The notes beneath the pieces are model-generated. The model saw only the letters and a list, made by a program, of their open reading frames with translations. It made no database searches and was not told where the DNA came from. A DNA stretch of 64,000 nucleotides from Poriferisodalis sp965116715 (lineage in GTDB: Bacteria; Actinomycetota; Acidimicrobiia; Acidimicrobiales; Poriferisodalaceae), in assembly GCA_965116715.1 (NCBI GenBank), contig OZ220724.1, forward strand, positions 2,914,001 to 2,978,000, in the 5' to 3' direction. The translations under genes and the position numbers were made by a program. This document shows positions 10,301 to 18,351 of this stretch, piece after piece (positions within the stretch are counted from its first letter, which is position 1; the number at the start of each line of letters is the position of its first letter).

Positions 10301-10557
10301 TTTGGCCGATCAATTGATCGGCCCTTCATTGAAGCATGTGATCTCCAAACGGTCGTGGTTGTTGGCTTGCTCGGTTTGGCCGATCAATTGATCGGCCCTT
10401 CATTGAAGCCGGCTGTTCGGCGGCGGCATCAGCGACAGCGCCATCATCGTTTGGCCGATCAATTGATCGGCCCTTCATTGAAGCACGGGCCACGCCCTGC
10501 GACAGGTCCTCGTAGGCGTTGGTTTGGCCGATCAATTGATCGGCCCTTCATTGAGTC
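7301..10557 (+). CRISPR. CRISPR array, 45 repeats and 44 spacers (type I-G)
   Basis: A 36-bp repeat recurs 45 times with spacers of 34-40 bp. The first repeat is 7301-7336 and the last 10522-10557. Repeat bases 5-24 are the perfect 20-bp palindrome GGCCGATCAATTGATCGGCC, and bases 25-35 (CTTCATTGAAG) are a second, odd palindrome. The 3' end ATTGAAGC matches the usual 8-nt crRNA handle, giving plus-strand transcription. Every repeat I read is identical except the last, which ends TTGAGTC instead of TTGAAGC; this marks the old, leader-distal end. No duplicated spacers were noticed by eye. Spacer targets cannot be determined here. Confidence 0.98.
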
Positions 10558-10582
10558 GATGTCGTCGAGACGGATGAGCGGA

Positions 10583-11155
10583 TCAGAGGTTCACGAGTTC
10601 GGCTGGTGCCCAGGGGGGCCACGTCGGCGGGCGCACGGGCTTGCCTGATCGGTAGGCGGCCGCGATCTTGAATGGACTGGACGCTGAAGAGTTGTCGTAG
10701 ATGACCGTCTCGTCGGCGATGCCGGCTGCTTGCGCGACATGACTCCAAAGCCGCCGGTGGCGGGTGCGGATCTTGTCCTCGGGGACGGAATGACCGCCAT
10801 TGGCCACGCGGTGCGCGACCCGCTCGACTGCAAGCGCCTCGGAGATCATGATGATGTGGAGCACCACGATGTAGCCGACCTCTGACGCACGGCGAAGCAG
10901 ATCGACCTTCGACTCGTGGGAGAACACTGTCTCGGCCACGAATGACCTTCGTTCGGACAGCAGTTCCGCCCGTCGCGCTTCGGCCAGTCTCGCTGCGTCG
11001 TACGAGCGCTCTTCCTCCTCGCCAGGCCACAACTGCGCGGCGATATTGTCGGCGTTGACGAACTCGAGCGTTGACGGGGCGAGCACGCTGCGATGGAACG
11101 TGCTCTTGCCTGCCCCATTCGGGCCGACGATGACATGCAGGACCGGGGTGGGCAT
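10583..11155 (-). CDS. Zeta-toxin family P-loop kinase
   Basis: A 190-residue protein with Walker A GPNGAGKST at residues 11-19, then FVNAD and a FVAETVFSHESK segment typical of zeta-toxin/UDP-N-acetylglucosamine kinase-like proteins. Classical zeta toxins phosphorylate UDP-GlcNAc and block wall synthesis; shorter members such as this one are less well characterised. It lies downstream of a ParD-like gene on the same strand with a 33-bp gap, which makes a toxin-antitoxin operon. Its stop is only 25 bp from the last CRISPR repeat, and the two converge. A non-toxic P-loop kinase is the alternative, but the upstream antitoxin-like partner argues against it. Confidence 0.82.
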   Translation of the reverse strand: MPTPVLHVIVGPNGAGKSTFHRSVLAPSTLEFVNADNIAAQLWPGEEEERSYDAARLAEARRAELLSERRSFVAETVFSHESKVDLLRRASEVGYIVVLHIIMISEALAVERVAHRVANGGHSVPEDKIRTRHRRLWSHVAQAAGIADETVIYDNSSASSPFKIAAAYRSGKPVRPPTWPPWAPAELVNL

Positions 11156-11188
11156 CGAAGGGTCTCCGTCTCGAGCGGACCGCGGTGC

Positions 11189-11539
11189 TCAGGGCTGGTG
11201 CCGGATGATCCTGCCCTCGTCGTCCTGCTCGACATAGGACATCCCGGCCGCTTCGAACTCTGCGACGAGGTCGAGCGAGAGCCGACGCCGCTCGGTTCGC
11301 TCCGCCCACTCAGTCCGCACGAGTGACTGCTCGCGGCTGTTGAGATCGTCGTAGGACATCTTGCCAGCGAGCACTCGCTCGATGGCGGGGATGGACACGT
11401 TGGGGGCACGCTCGAGTTCCCTGCCGATTCGGGCCCAATAGCTGATCTGCTGCGAGGTGCTGCGGCCCATGGTCGGGGCGATCGCTTGCGCTGCCTCGTG
11501 GATTTCCTTGTCCACTCTGATCGGGGAACTCGTCGCCAT
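11189..11539 (-). CDS. ParD-like antitoxin partner of the zeta-type toxin
   Basis: A 116-residue protein whose N-terminal half (IRVDKEIHEAAQAIAPTMGR, then STSQQISYWARIGRELE) looks like a ribbon-helix-helix DNA-binding segment of ParD-like antitoxins. The C-terminal half is charged and contains MSYDDLNSREQSLV and AEFEAAGMSYVEQDDEGRI, plausibly the toxin-binding region. It is the first gene of the pair, as is usual for antitoxins. A perfect 15-bp palindrome lies 21 bp upstream of its ATG, suggesting autorepression. Confidence 0.75.
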   Translation of the reverse strand: MATSSPIRVDKEIHEAAQAIAPTMGRSTSQQISYWARIGRELERAPNVSIPAIERVLAGKMSYDDLNSREQSLVRTEWAERTERRRLSLDLVAEFEAAGMSYVEQDDEGRIIRHQP

Positions 11540-11560
11540 GCCGCCGCCTCCGTCCGCATC

Positions 11561-11575
11561 GTAGCAGACTGCTAC
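11561..11575. promoter_or_regulatory. Palindromic operator upstream of the toxin-antitoxin operon
   Basis: GTAGCAG-A-CTGCTAC is a perfect 15-bp palindrome located 21 bp upstream of the antitoxin start. Its position in the promoter region and its symmetry fit a binding site for the ribbon-helix-helix antitoxin. A possible -10 (TACGAT on the minus strand) overlaps its edge. Function is inferred from position. Confidence 0.6.
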
Positions 11576-11685
11576 ATTCTCACTATGGACGCAGATCTTG
11601 GGGAGCTCGCGAGAACCTCGACGCAGGGCCTCCCGGGTGATCGCGGTGAAGTCCGGAGCCGGTGCTGCGAGGCGCAGATAAGCGC

Positions 11686-13356
11686 TTAGCGGCGGCAGTG
11701 CAGCGACACGGTGTCGGAGCCACGCTGCCGCCAGACCGTGTCATCGCCGGTCAGAAGGCCTGCTTCGACGGCCGCGGTGTGGGTGACCAGAATCGGCAGA
11801 ATCGAGCCGTATTCGGCGAACCTCTCCGCCGCCTGCTCGGTCTCGCAGACCATCAGCAGCGGCGCCGGGCGTCCCACGGCGGCGCACCTGCGGTACGGCC
11901 TGATCTTGTCGATGACCTCTGAGGGGGTGGTGGCGCTGCGCTCGTATTCGAGGCAGTAGGCACCGCTGCCGAGCGGCCCGTCGGTGACCAAGACCACCAG
12001 GTCGGGCCTGACCTGGGTGATGCCGGGCACGTTGATCTCGCCCCGCCAGCCGACGAACGCCGCGGCGCCCTCGGCGGCGAACTGCAGGACCAGCCGGTTG
12101 ACGCCGTCGTCGTGACGGAGCTGAAGGTTCCGGAACGTCGGGATCAGATAGGCGCCGTGCCGCCGTACGAGCGCGGACGCCAGCAGCCGGCTCACGTTGG
12201 CCGCCCGATGCAGCCCGCGTTCAGTGAGATAGCAGTGGTCGTTGAAGCGGTCGATGAGCCCGACCTCGACGAGCGTGGCAAGCGCTGCGTTGATGCTCCG
12301 GTGCGAGGCGCCCAGCAGCCGGCTGAGCTGCCCGGCTCGCATTGCGGGAAACTGCGCGACTGCCATGAAGGCGGCGTAGACAAGCGGCTCGGTGATGGCC
12401 ACCACATCGGGGTTCATCGCCCGCCAGCGCTTCAGATACTCGGCTCTCCCCACTTCGATGGGCACGACGGGATCGTCGACGCGGTCGCCGGAGGGCCGCA
12501 GCTCGACGGGATCGCCCCACAGCCCCTCGGGCGTGCAGACGAGGGGTCGCGTGTGGCGGGCGAACTCGCGCTCCGCGAGGTGAGCCGCCCACGAGTCCGC
12601 AGCCAGGATCACCTGCGCGGATGGCACCGCCTCGTAGATCGGATCACCGTAGAAGACCCGGTCGGCGGCCCGTTCGTGGGCGTCATGGTCGGCTGAGTAC
12701 GCGTCGAGACCCCAGTAGCGGTGGGCGCGCTTGCGCCGCAGCGACCGTTCGGTGGCATGCAGGCCCACGAAGGTGAACGTCACCCAATAGCGGTCGCCGT
12801 AATGGGCCACGGCGTGAAACCAGCCGCCGTGGCGCAGCAGCCGGAAATCGGTCATGGCGGGTTCGGCCGGAACCGCAGCATCGCCAAGAGGCACACGCAG
12901 CCAGCCTGAGCGCACCAACCCGAAAGCGAACCGGTACAGCATCTCCAAGGCCGCCAAACGCCGCACATTGGTGCGCACGCCCCGCGACGAAGCCGTCCAC
13001 GGCAGCTGCTCGCGCCCGCTCACCGCCGCCCGGTCGGCCCCCAGCTCGTCCGAGAAGGGAGACGACGGCGGATGGTGCCCGCCGGCATCCCCATCTTGGG
13101 TGTACAGCTCCCGAGCGGCTCGGCGAGCGACGAACCAGCGCGCCTGCTGCGGCTCGGTCATCCCGACGTTCATCGACGCGAGCCAGCCGGCGCGCCGCAG
13201 CGAACCCAGGCGGCCTCGCACCCGGCGCTCGCCCACCCCCACGATCGGTGCCAGGTTCGTGGCACTCGCCAGCGGCATTCGGCCGATGAGACGGATCAGG
13301 CGCCGGTCGCCGGCACCGAGCAGGCTCGCCGGCGCCTGATCCGTCTGGCCTGACAC
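11686..13356 (-). CDS. Winged-helix protein with nuclease-like C-terminus, replication-relaxation-like
   Basis: A 556-residue protein. Residues ~12-65 (LLGAGDRRLIRLIGRMPLAS onward) look like a winged helix-turn-helix, and a second HTH-like stretch (AGQLSRLLGASHRSINAALA) lies around 340-365. The C-terminal third has RPDLVVLV followed by YCLEYERSATTPSEVIDKI, an arrangement like the D...ExE/K core of restriction-type nuclease folds. The architecture resembles actinobacterial replication-relaxation proteins, often carried on mobile elements. It stands alone, ~150 bp from the toxin-antitoxin pair. Neither the exact function nor catalytic activity is established. Confidence 0.5.
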   Translation of the reverse strand: MSGQTDQAPASLLGAGDRRLIRLIGRMPLASATNLAPIVGVGERRVRGRLGSLRRAGWLASMNVGMTEPQQARWFVARRAARELYTQDGDAGGHHPPSSPFSDELGADRAAVSGREQLPWTASSRGVRTNVRRLAALEMLYRFAFGLVRSGWLRVPLGDAAVPAEPAMTDFRLLRHGGWFHAVAHYGDRYWVTFTFVGLHATERSLRRKRAHRYWGLDAYSADHDAHERAADRVFYGDPIYEAVPSAQVILAADSWAAHLAEREFARHTRPLVCTPEGLWGDPVELRPSGDRVDDPVVPIEVGRAEYLKRWRAMNPDVVAITEPLVYAAFMAVAQFPAMRAGQLSRLLGASHRSINAALATLVEVGLIDRFNDHCYLTERGLHRAANVSRLLASALVRRHGAYLIPTFRNLQLRHDDGVNRLVLQFAAEGAAAFVGWRGEINVPGITQVRPDLVVLVTDGPLGSGAYCLEYERSATTPSEVIDKIRPYRRCAAVGRPAPLLMVCETEQAAERFAEYGSILPILVTHTAAVEAGLLTGDDTVWRQRGSDTVSLHCRR

Positions 13357-13455
13357 GACGACGAGTGAGCCGTCGCATGCAGGGTGCGCTTACCGATATC
13401 GGCACAATCGCGAGATCCCGCCGAATTGGCAATGAGGCGTTATGAGATTGTCGGG

Positions 13456-14580
13456 CTACTCGCCGCCCTCGAGCAGCACGACCGGGATCCGCTCCCAGTC
13501 GTTGCCCACGACATCGACGCCGGCGTCCCGCAGGTTCGCCACCGCTGCTTCAGCGATGTCAGTGCGGTACGCGCCGTCATCGGGCTCGGCAGCCAGGATG
13601 CCCTCGCTGGTGGCGACCTCGACGGTCTGCGCCCACAGGTCTGGGTCCATGATGCCGGCGCCCAGCGGCGACGGCCAGATCAGCGCGCTGATCTCGTTCA
13701 TCTGCCACGTCTGGTGCGACTGGCCCAGCGTCGGGACATTGTCGAGCACGATTTGCACGCACTCTTCGGTGTTGTCCCGGCAGTGGATCCAGCCGCGCAG
13801 CGACGCCTCCACGAACCGGACCGCCGCGTCGTAGTACGCGGGGTCGTCGTCGAGCCGGTCGGCATCAGCCCACAGGGCGTCCTGGAGCATCGCCGTTCCC
13901 ACATCGTTCCAGTCGATGATGTGCAGATCTTCGGGCTGGTACAGCTCGCCGGTGTCGGGATTGACCGTCTCGAGCACTTGCGCGTACTCGTTGTAGATCA
14001 TCGCCTGCGCGGCGTCGATCTCACCGGAGATCAGCGCCAGCATGTCGAAGTTCTGCTGCACCAGCTGGACGTCGGAGTCCGGGTCCAATCCGGTCTTGCG
14101 CAGCCCGGCCAGCAGCTCGAACTCGTTGCCGAAGCCCCAATTGCCGACCGTGCGGCCTTCGAGATCAGCGACGTCCCTGATATTCGTATCGGCGAAGGAC
14201 ACCTGCAGCGTGGCGCTTCGCTGGAACACTTGGGCAATGTTGGTGATGTTGGTGCCTTCCTCGCGTGGCACCAGACCCCGTGGCACCCACGAGACAGCGA
14301 AGTCAGCAGCGCCGGAATCCAGGACTGAGGCGGGAACGATGTCCACACCGCCTTCCAGGATCTCCACGCTGAGCCCCACATCGTCGTAGAAGCCGAGCGC
14401 CTGCGCCGCGTAGTAGCCGGCGAACTGTGCCTGCGTGAACCACTGCAGCTGCAGCGACACTTCGCTGATGGGCTCGAATTCGGGCTCATCCGCGTCGTCG
14501 CCGCCGGTGCAGGCCGCGGCTAGTAGGCCGAGCGCCAGCAGCGGCGCCAGCGTCGTTGTCAACGTCTTCCTTACCTTCAT
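13456..14580 (-). CDS. ABC transporter substrate-binding lipoprotein, NMT1/THI5 family
   Basis: A 374-residue secreted lipoprotein with a signal peptide ending in the lipobox LLAAAC and an acidic linker. The mature protein begins with VSLQLQWFTQAQFAGYYAA, characteristic of the NMT1/THI5-like binding proteins that carry pyrimidines, thiamine precursors or related heterocycles. A strong Shine-Dalgarno AGGGGGG precedes the ATG. It is the last gene of a minus-strand operon with two permeases, an ATPase, an LLM oxidoreductase, dihydropyrimidinase and beta-ureidopropionase, so the ligand is probably a pyrimidine, dihydropyrimidine or hydantoin. Confidence 0.9.
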   Translation of the reverse strand: MKVRKTLTTTLAPLLALGLLAAACTGGDDADEPEFEPISEVSLQLQWFTQAQFAGYYAAQALGFYDDVGLSVEILEGGVDIVPASVLDSGAADFAVSWVPRGLVPREEGTNITNIAQVFQRSATLQVSFADTNIRDVADLEGRTVGNWGFGNEFELLAGLRKTGLDPDSDVQLVQQNFDMLALISGEIDAAQAMIYNEYAQVLETVNPDTGELYQPEDLHIIDWNDVGTAMLQDALWADADRLDDDPAYYDAAVRFVEASLRGWIHCRDNTEECVQIVLDNVPTLGQSHQTWQMNEISALIWPSPLGAGIMDPDLWAQTVEVATSEGILAAEPDDGAYRTDIAEAAVANLRDAGVDVVGNDWERIPVVLLEGGE

Positions 14581-14631
14581 ATTTCCCCCCCTGTTGGGTT
14601 GCTCACTGGGCTCGCAGGCCCAAGATCGATG

Positions 14632-15414
14632 TCATGCCGCCTTCCGCATAGCGAAATACCAGGGCATGACCAGCCGTTCGAGCGCGACGGCGATTGCGTA
14701 CAGGCAGATGCCCACCAGCGAACCTGCCAGCACCGCAGCCCAGGCGTCGTTGTAGCGGGTCAATCCGGCAGAGTTGGTGATGAGGTTGCCCAGCGCATCC
14801 TGGCGGCCGCCGAAGTACTCGGCCACGATGGCCGCGATCACCGCCAGCGATGTCCCCAGCTTGAGCGCGGTGAAGAAGTACGGCATCGCGTTCGGGATGC
14901 GCACCTCGCGCATGATCCGCCACTTCCCGGCGCCGTAGGACTCCATGAGTTCGATCTGGCTGGGCTCCACTTGGCCCAGCCCGCGGGCCGTGTTGATGAA
15001 CACCGGGAAGAAGACCAGCACCACCACCACGGCCTGGTTGGAGCGGGGCGACAGGATGCCGAACCAGGCATTGAAGATGGGCGCCAAGGCGATGATCGGC
15101 ACGGCGTTCACGGCGACCGCCAGCGGCGTGAGCGTCTCGTTGGCGGCACGGAATGCGGTGACCAGCACCGCGGCGAGCGCTCCCACTGCCACTCCGGCAA
15201 TCAGCCCGGTCACGATGATGAAGCCGGTGACGCCGGTGGCGGTGACGATGACGTCGAACTTCTCGACCACCGCCCCGACGATGCTCGACGGCGGCGGCAG
15301 CACGAAGCCGTCGGGGCGTATCAGCGCCAGCAGCAGCTCCCAGCCGCCGAACATGACCGCCGCAGCCGCGACCGGCGGCAGCCACGCACGCCCCAGCGAC
15401 TTTGCCGCGTTCAC
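14632..15414 (-). CDS. ABC transporter permease (second permease of the pyrimidine-type importer)
   Basis: A 260-residue inner-membrane protein with about six hydrophobic segments and the EAA loop motif (MESYGAGKWRIMREVRIPNA) that docks the ATPase. It belongs to the SsuC/TauC/ThiX-like BPD_transp_1 family. The start overlaps the ATPase stop by 4 bp and the binding-protein gene follows 51 bp downstream. Together with the permease at 16229-17245 it would form a heterodimeric channel. Confidence 0.9.
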   Translation of the reverse strand: MNAAKSLGRAWLPPVAAAAVMFGGWELLLALIRPDGFVLPPPSSIVGAVVEKFDVIVTATGVTGFIIVTGLIAGVAVGALAAVLVTAFRAANETLTPLAVAVNAVPIIALAPIFNAWFGILSPRSNQAVVVVLVFFPVFINTARGLGQVEPSQIELMESYGAGKWRIMREVRIPNAMPYFFTALKLGTSLAVIAAIVAEYFGGRQDALGNLITNSAGLTRYNDAWAAVLAGSLVGICLYAIAVALERLVMPWYFAMRKAA

Positions 15415-16232
15415 TGCTCGTCCCCGTCCCGCAGCGCATTGCGCACCGCGGTCACGCAGGAGAAATAGGCCGGATCGTCACGCGTCGCCTCATTGCGCTC
15501 GCCTAGGTCGACGTCGATGACCGCCGAGATGCGACCCGGTCGGGGCGACATCACCACCACCCTGGTGGACAGGAACACGGCCTCGCTGATGGAGTGGGTC
15601 ACGAAGATCACCGTGATCTGCGTCTCGGCCCAGATCCGCAGCAGCTCGTTCTGCATGTGCTCGCGGGTCATCTCGTCGAGCGCGCCGAACGGCTCGTCCA
15701 TCAGCAGGAGCTGGGGATGGAACGACATGGCCCGGGCGATCGCCACCCGCTGCTGCATGCCGCCGGAGAGCTCCGCGGGGTGGTGGCGGGCGAACTCGCT
15801 GAGCTTCACCAGTTCGAGCATCTCGGCGGAGCGCTCCCGGCGCTCGGCCGCCTTCCAGCCCATGAGCTCGAGCGGCAGCTCGATGTTGCGTGACACGTTG
15901 CGCCAGTCGAACAGGCCTGCCCGCTGGAACACCATCGAGTAGTCGCGGTCGAGGCGGGCCTGATCGGCCGTCTTGCCGTTCACGGCGACGGTCCCCTCCG
16001 ACACGCCTGTCAGCGCGGCAATGAGCCGCAGCAGGGTGCTCTTGCCGCAGCCCGACGGCCCGATCAGCGTGACGAACTCGCCCGGGTCGATGCGCAGGTC
16101 GATGCCGGTGAGGGCCTTGATCTCGTTGGAGCGTCCCGGGTTGAACACCTTGGACACGCCCGCCACGTCCACTGCGGCAGGTGCGCCGCCAGGGGTGCCG
16201 TTGCCGTCAGGCTGCGATTCGGCGCTGCTCAC
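15411..16232 (-). CDS. ABC transporter ATP-binding protein (SsuB/TauB/ThiZ-like)
   Basis: A 273-residue cytoplasmic ATPase with Walker A GPSGCGKST, Q-loop FQRAGLFDW, signature LSGGMQQRVAIARA, Walker B LLLMDEPFGALD and H-loop TH. A proline/glycine-rich N-terminal tail of ~20 residues precedes the domain. The family energises nitrate, sulfonate, taurine and pyrimidine-type importers. The start overlaps the end of permease 1 by 4 bp and the stop overlaps permease 2 by 4 bp, so the three are translationally coupled. Confidence 0.95.
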   Translation of the reverse strand: MSSAESQPDGNGTPGGAPAAVDVAGVSKVFNPGRSNEIKALTGIDLRIDPGEFVTLIGPSGCGKSTLLRLIAALTGVSEGTVAVNGKTADQARLDRDYSMVFQRAGLFDWRNVSRNIELPLELMGWKAAERRERSAEMLELVKLSEFARHHPAELSGGMQQRVAIARAMSFHPQLLLMDEPFGALDEMTREHMQNELLRIWAETQITVIFVTHSISEAVFLSTRVVVMSPRPGRISAVIDVDLGERNEATRDDPAYFSCVTAVRNALRDGDEQ

Positions 16233-17245
16233 GACACCGGCTCCTGGCCCTTGCGCCGCACCAGCACGTACTCGAACGACGAGATCACGACGAACACGAA
16301 GATCCCGAGCGCGGCGGCGCCCAGCACCGCCACATACAGGCGCTCAGGTCCGGTCGTGTAGCGCTGCGCCTCAAGCAGCACGCGGCGGCCCAGCCCGCCC
16401 TTCACACCGGCCGAGATCTCGCCCACGATGGCGCCCACCACGCTGGCGGTCGCCGCGATCTTGAATGCTGCGAACAGGTACGGCAGCGACGCCGGCAGCC
16501 GCAGCCGCCACAGCGTCTGACCCCAGCGTGCCGCGTAGGAGTCCATCAGCTCCAGGTTCTCCGGCCGCGGCGACTGCAGCCCTCGCAGGCCGTTGATGGT
16601 CACGGGGAAGAAGGTCAGGTAGGTGGCGATGATGGAGACCGACATCCAGTCCTGCCACTCGAAGGGCAGGAAGTCGAAGCTCTTGCGGCCCCAGATCACG
16701 ATGATCGGAGCGATGGCGATCAGCGGGATGGTCTGGCTGGCGATGACGTGCGGCACCAGCGCTCGCTCCAGGCGACCCGACGTCGTCAGCACGATGGCAA
16801 TGCCCAGGCCGACCAGAACCCCGATGGCGAATCCCACCGCGGCTTCCCGCAGGGTGAAGGCGGCCTCCTTGCCCACGATCGACCAGAAGGGCTCGCCGGC
16901 TCCCCTCGGCTCGGCGAAGATGCCCGAGACGATGTCCAGCACCGGTGGCATCTTCAGATCGCCGGACTCGGGCAGGAACGAGCCGACGAGCGGCCATTCC
17001 GATTGTGCGTCGTCGATGGCGGCCCCGACCGCCTTGTAGGCGGTGTAGGCGACGCACAGCAGCAGCACGAACGCCACCAGCACGACTGCCTGGCGGATCG
17101 TGCTGCGGGTGCGCTCGCGGCGGCGCTCGCGGGCGGCCTGCAGCCTGATGAACTGCTCGCGGACAATCGGGTCGTCGGCTACTGGGGGATCGGCCCCAGA
17201 TGAAGGCGCCGATGAAGGCGATGGCGGAGCGGTTGCTGCCTGCAC
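16229..17245 (-). CDS. ABC transporter permease (first permease of the pyrimidine-type importer)
   Basis: A 338-residue permease of the BPD_transp_1 family with an EAA motif (LMDSYAARWGQTLWRLRLPA). The chosen GTG at 17245 lies 10 bp after the LLM oxidoreductase stop. A longer frame from 17359 would overlap that gene by over 100 bp and adds unrelated Ser/Thr-rich sequence. The N-terminus is a ~55-residue cytoplasmic stretch with charged REQFIRLQAARERRRERT before the first membrane segment (VVLVAFVLLLCVAYTAY). The start is uncertain because the Shine-Dalgarno is weak. Confidence 0.85.
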   Translation of the reverse strand: MQAATAPPSPSSAPSSGADPPVADDPIVREQFIRLQAARERRRERTRSTIRQAVVLVAFVLLLCVAYTAYKAVGAAIDDAQSEWPLVGSFLPESGDLKMPPVLDIVSGIFAEPRGAGEPFWSIVGKEAAFTLREAAVGFAIGVLVGLGIAIVLTTSGRLERALVPHVIASQTIPLIAIAPIIVIWGRKSFDFLPFEWQDWMSVSIIATYLTFFPVTINGLRGLQSPRPENLELMDSYAARWGQTLWRLRLPASLPYLFAAFKIAATASVVGAIVGEISAGVKGGLGRRVLLEAQRYTTGPERLYVAVLGAAALGIFVFVVISSFEYVLVRRKGQEPVS

Positions 17246-17255
17246 GACGGACCGG

Positions 17256-18257
17256 TCAGTCTCTGAGCGCCGGGATGACGCGCTGGCCGTAGGCGTTGAG
17301 CGTCTCGTCCTTGGCGTCGTGCATGAGGTAGATGGCGAACTGGTCCACGCCCAGGTCACGCAGCTCGGCCAGGCGAGCGATGTGGCGGTCCGCGTCGCCC
17401 AAGATGCAGAACCGATCGATCACCTCGTCGGGCACGAAGTCGGTGTGGACATTGCCGGCTTTTCCGTGCTCGGCGTAGTCGTACCCCTCGCGTCCGGCGA
17501 TGTAGTCGGTGAGGGCTTGGGGCACCCCGCCCCCGGTATCGCCGTACCGCTCGACGAGGTCGGCCACATGGTTGCCGACCATGCCGCCAAACCACCGGCA
17601 CTGGTCGCGTTGATGGGCCAGGTCGTCGCCGACATAGGCCGGTGCCGCGACGCAGATGTAGAGGTCATCGGGATTGCGCCCGGCATCGGCGGCCGCCGTG
17701 CGCACGGCGGCGACGGTCCACTCGGTGATCTGGGGGTCGGCGAGCTGCAGGATGAAGCCGTCTGCCTGCTCGCCGCAGAGTCGCAGCGCCCTCGGTCCGT
17801 ACGCCGCCATCCAGATGTCCAGCCGGCTGCCCGACGACCACGGAATCTGCTGGCGGGTGCCGTTGTAGTCCACCTCGCGGCCTTCGGCTAGGCCCTTGAT
17901 GACGGTCATGGACTCCGACAGCGTGGCCAGGCTGGTGGGAGCGTGGCCCAGTACCCGCATGGCCGAGTCGCCGCGCCCGATGCCGCACACCGTGCGATTG
18001 CCGAACATGTCGTTGAGCGTGGCGAACAGCGAGGCGGTGACCGTCCAGTTGCGAGTGCCCGGGTTGGTGACCATCGGGCCGACGATCATGCGATTCGTCG
18101 CCGACAGCATCTGGCTGTAGATGACGTAGGGCTCCTGCCACAGCACATGGCTGTCGAAGGTCCACCCGTAGGCGAACCCCAGCGTCTCGGCCCGCTCAGC
18201 GAGGTCCACCACTCGCCAGGCAGGCGGATCGGTCTGAAGAACAACGCCGAATTCCAT
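17256..18257 (-). CDS. LLM-class flavin/F420-dependent oxidoreductase of the pyrimidine-catabolic operon
   Basis: A 333-residue luciferase-like monooxygenase-fold protein (MEFGVVLQTDPPAWRVVDLA; GIGRGDSAMRVLG; WMAAYGPRALRLCGEQADGF). The ATG at 18257 is preferred; an upstream in-frame start would add 49 Arg/Ser-rich residues with no family resemblance. Members use FMN or F420 for redox chemistry on small molecules. Its place between dihydropyrimidinase and an importer suggests action on a pyrimidine, hydantoin or similar ring, comparable in idea to the flavin monooxygenase RutA, but the reaction cannot be named from sequence. Confidence 0.88.
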   Translation of the reverse strand: MEFGVVLQTDPPAWRVVDLAERAETLGFAYGWTFDSHVLWQEPYVIYSQMLSATNRMIVGPMVTNPGTRNWTVTASLFATLNDMFGNRTVCGIGRGDSAMRVLGHAPTSLATLSESMTVIKGLAEGREVDYNGTRQQIPWSSGSRLDIWMAAYGPRALRLCGEQADGFILQLADPQITEWTVAAVRTAAADAGRNPDDLYICVAAPAYVGDDLAHQRDQCRWFGGMVGNHVADLVERYGDTGGGVPQALTDYIAGREGYDYAEHGKAGNVHTDFVPDEVIDRFCILGDADRHIARLAELRDLGVDQFAIYLMHDAKDETLNAYGQRVIPALRD

Positions 18258-18351
18258 GCTGACTGTCTTTCTTGGCCGTCCGGCAGATGCTGCGTCAGGC
18301 CGATTCGGGTTCCCAGATATGCGTGCCGGTTCAGCCGTCCGGTCTGGCCCC

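Noticed and set aside
7145..10648. Many short open frames on both strands in the array, with recurring GRSIDRP or ADQLIGPS peptides
   Set aside because: They are translations of the CRISPR repeat in different frames, not genes.
10548..11309. A 253-codon minus-strand frame overlapping the zeta-type toxin
   Set aside because: It lacks the P-loop protein features, which are in the neighbouring frame, and it runs into the last repeat.
11585..11689. Small plus-strand frame after the toxin-antitoxin operator
   Set aside because: No ribosome site and no recognisable sequence.
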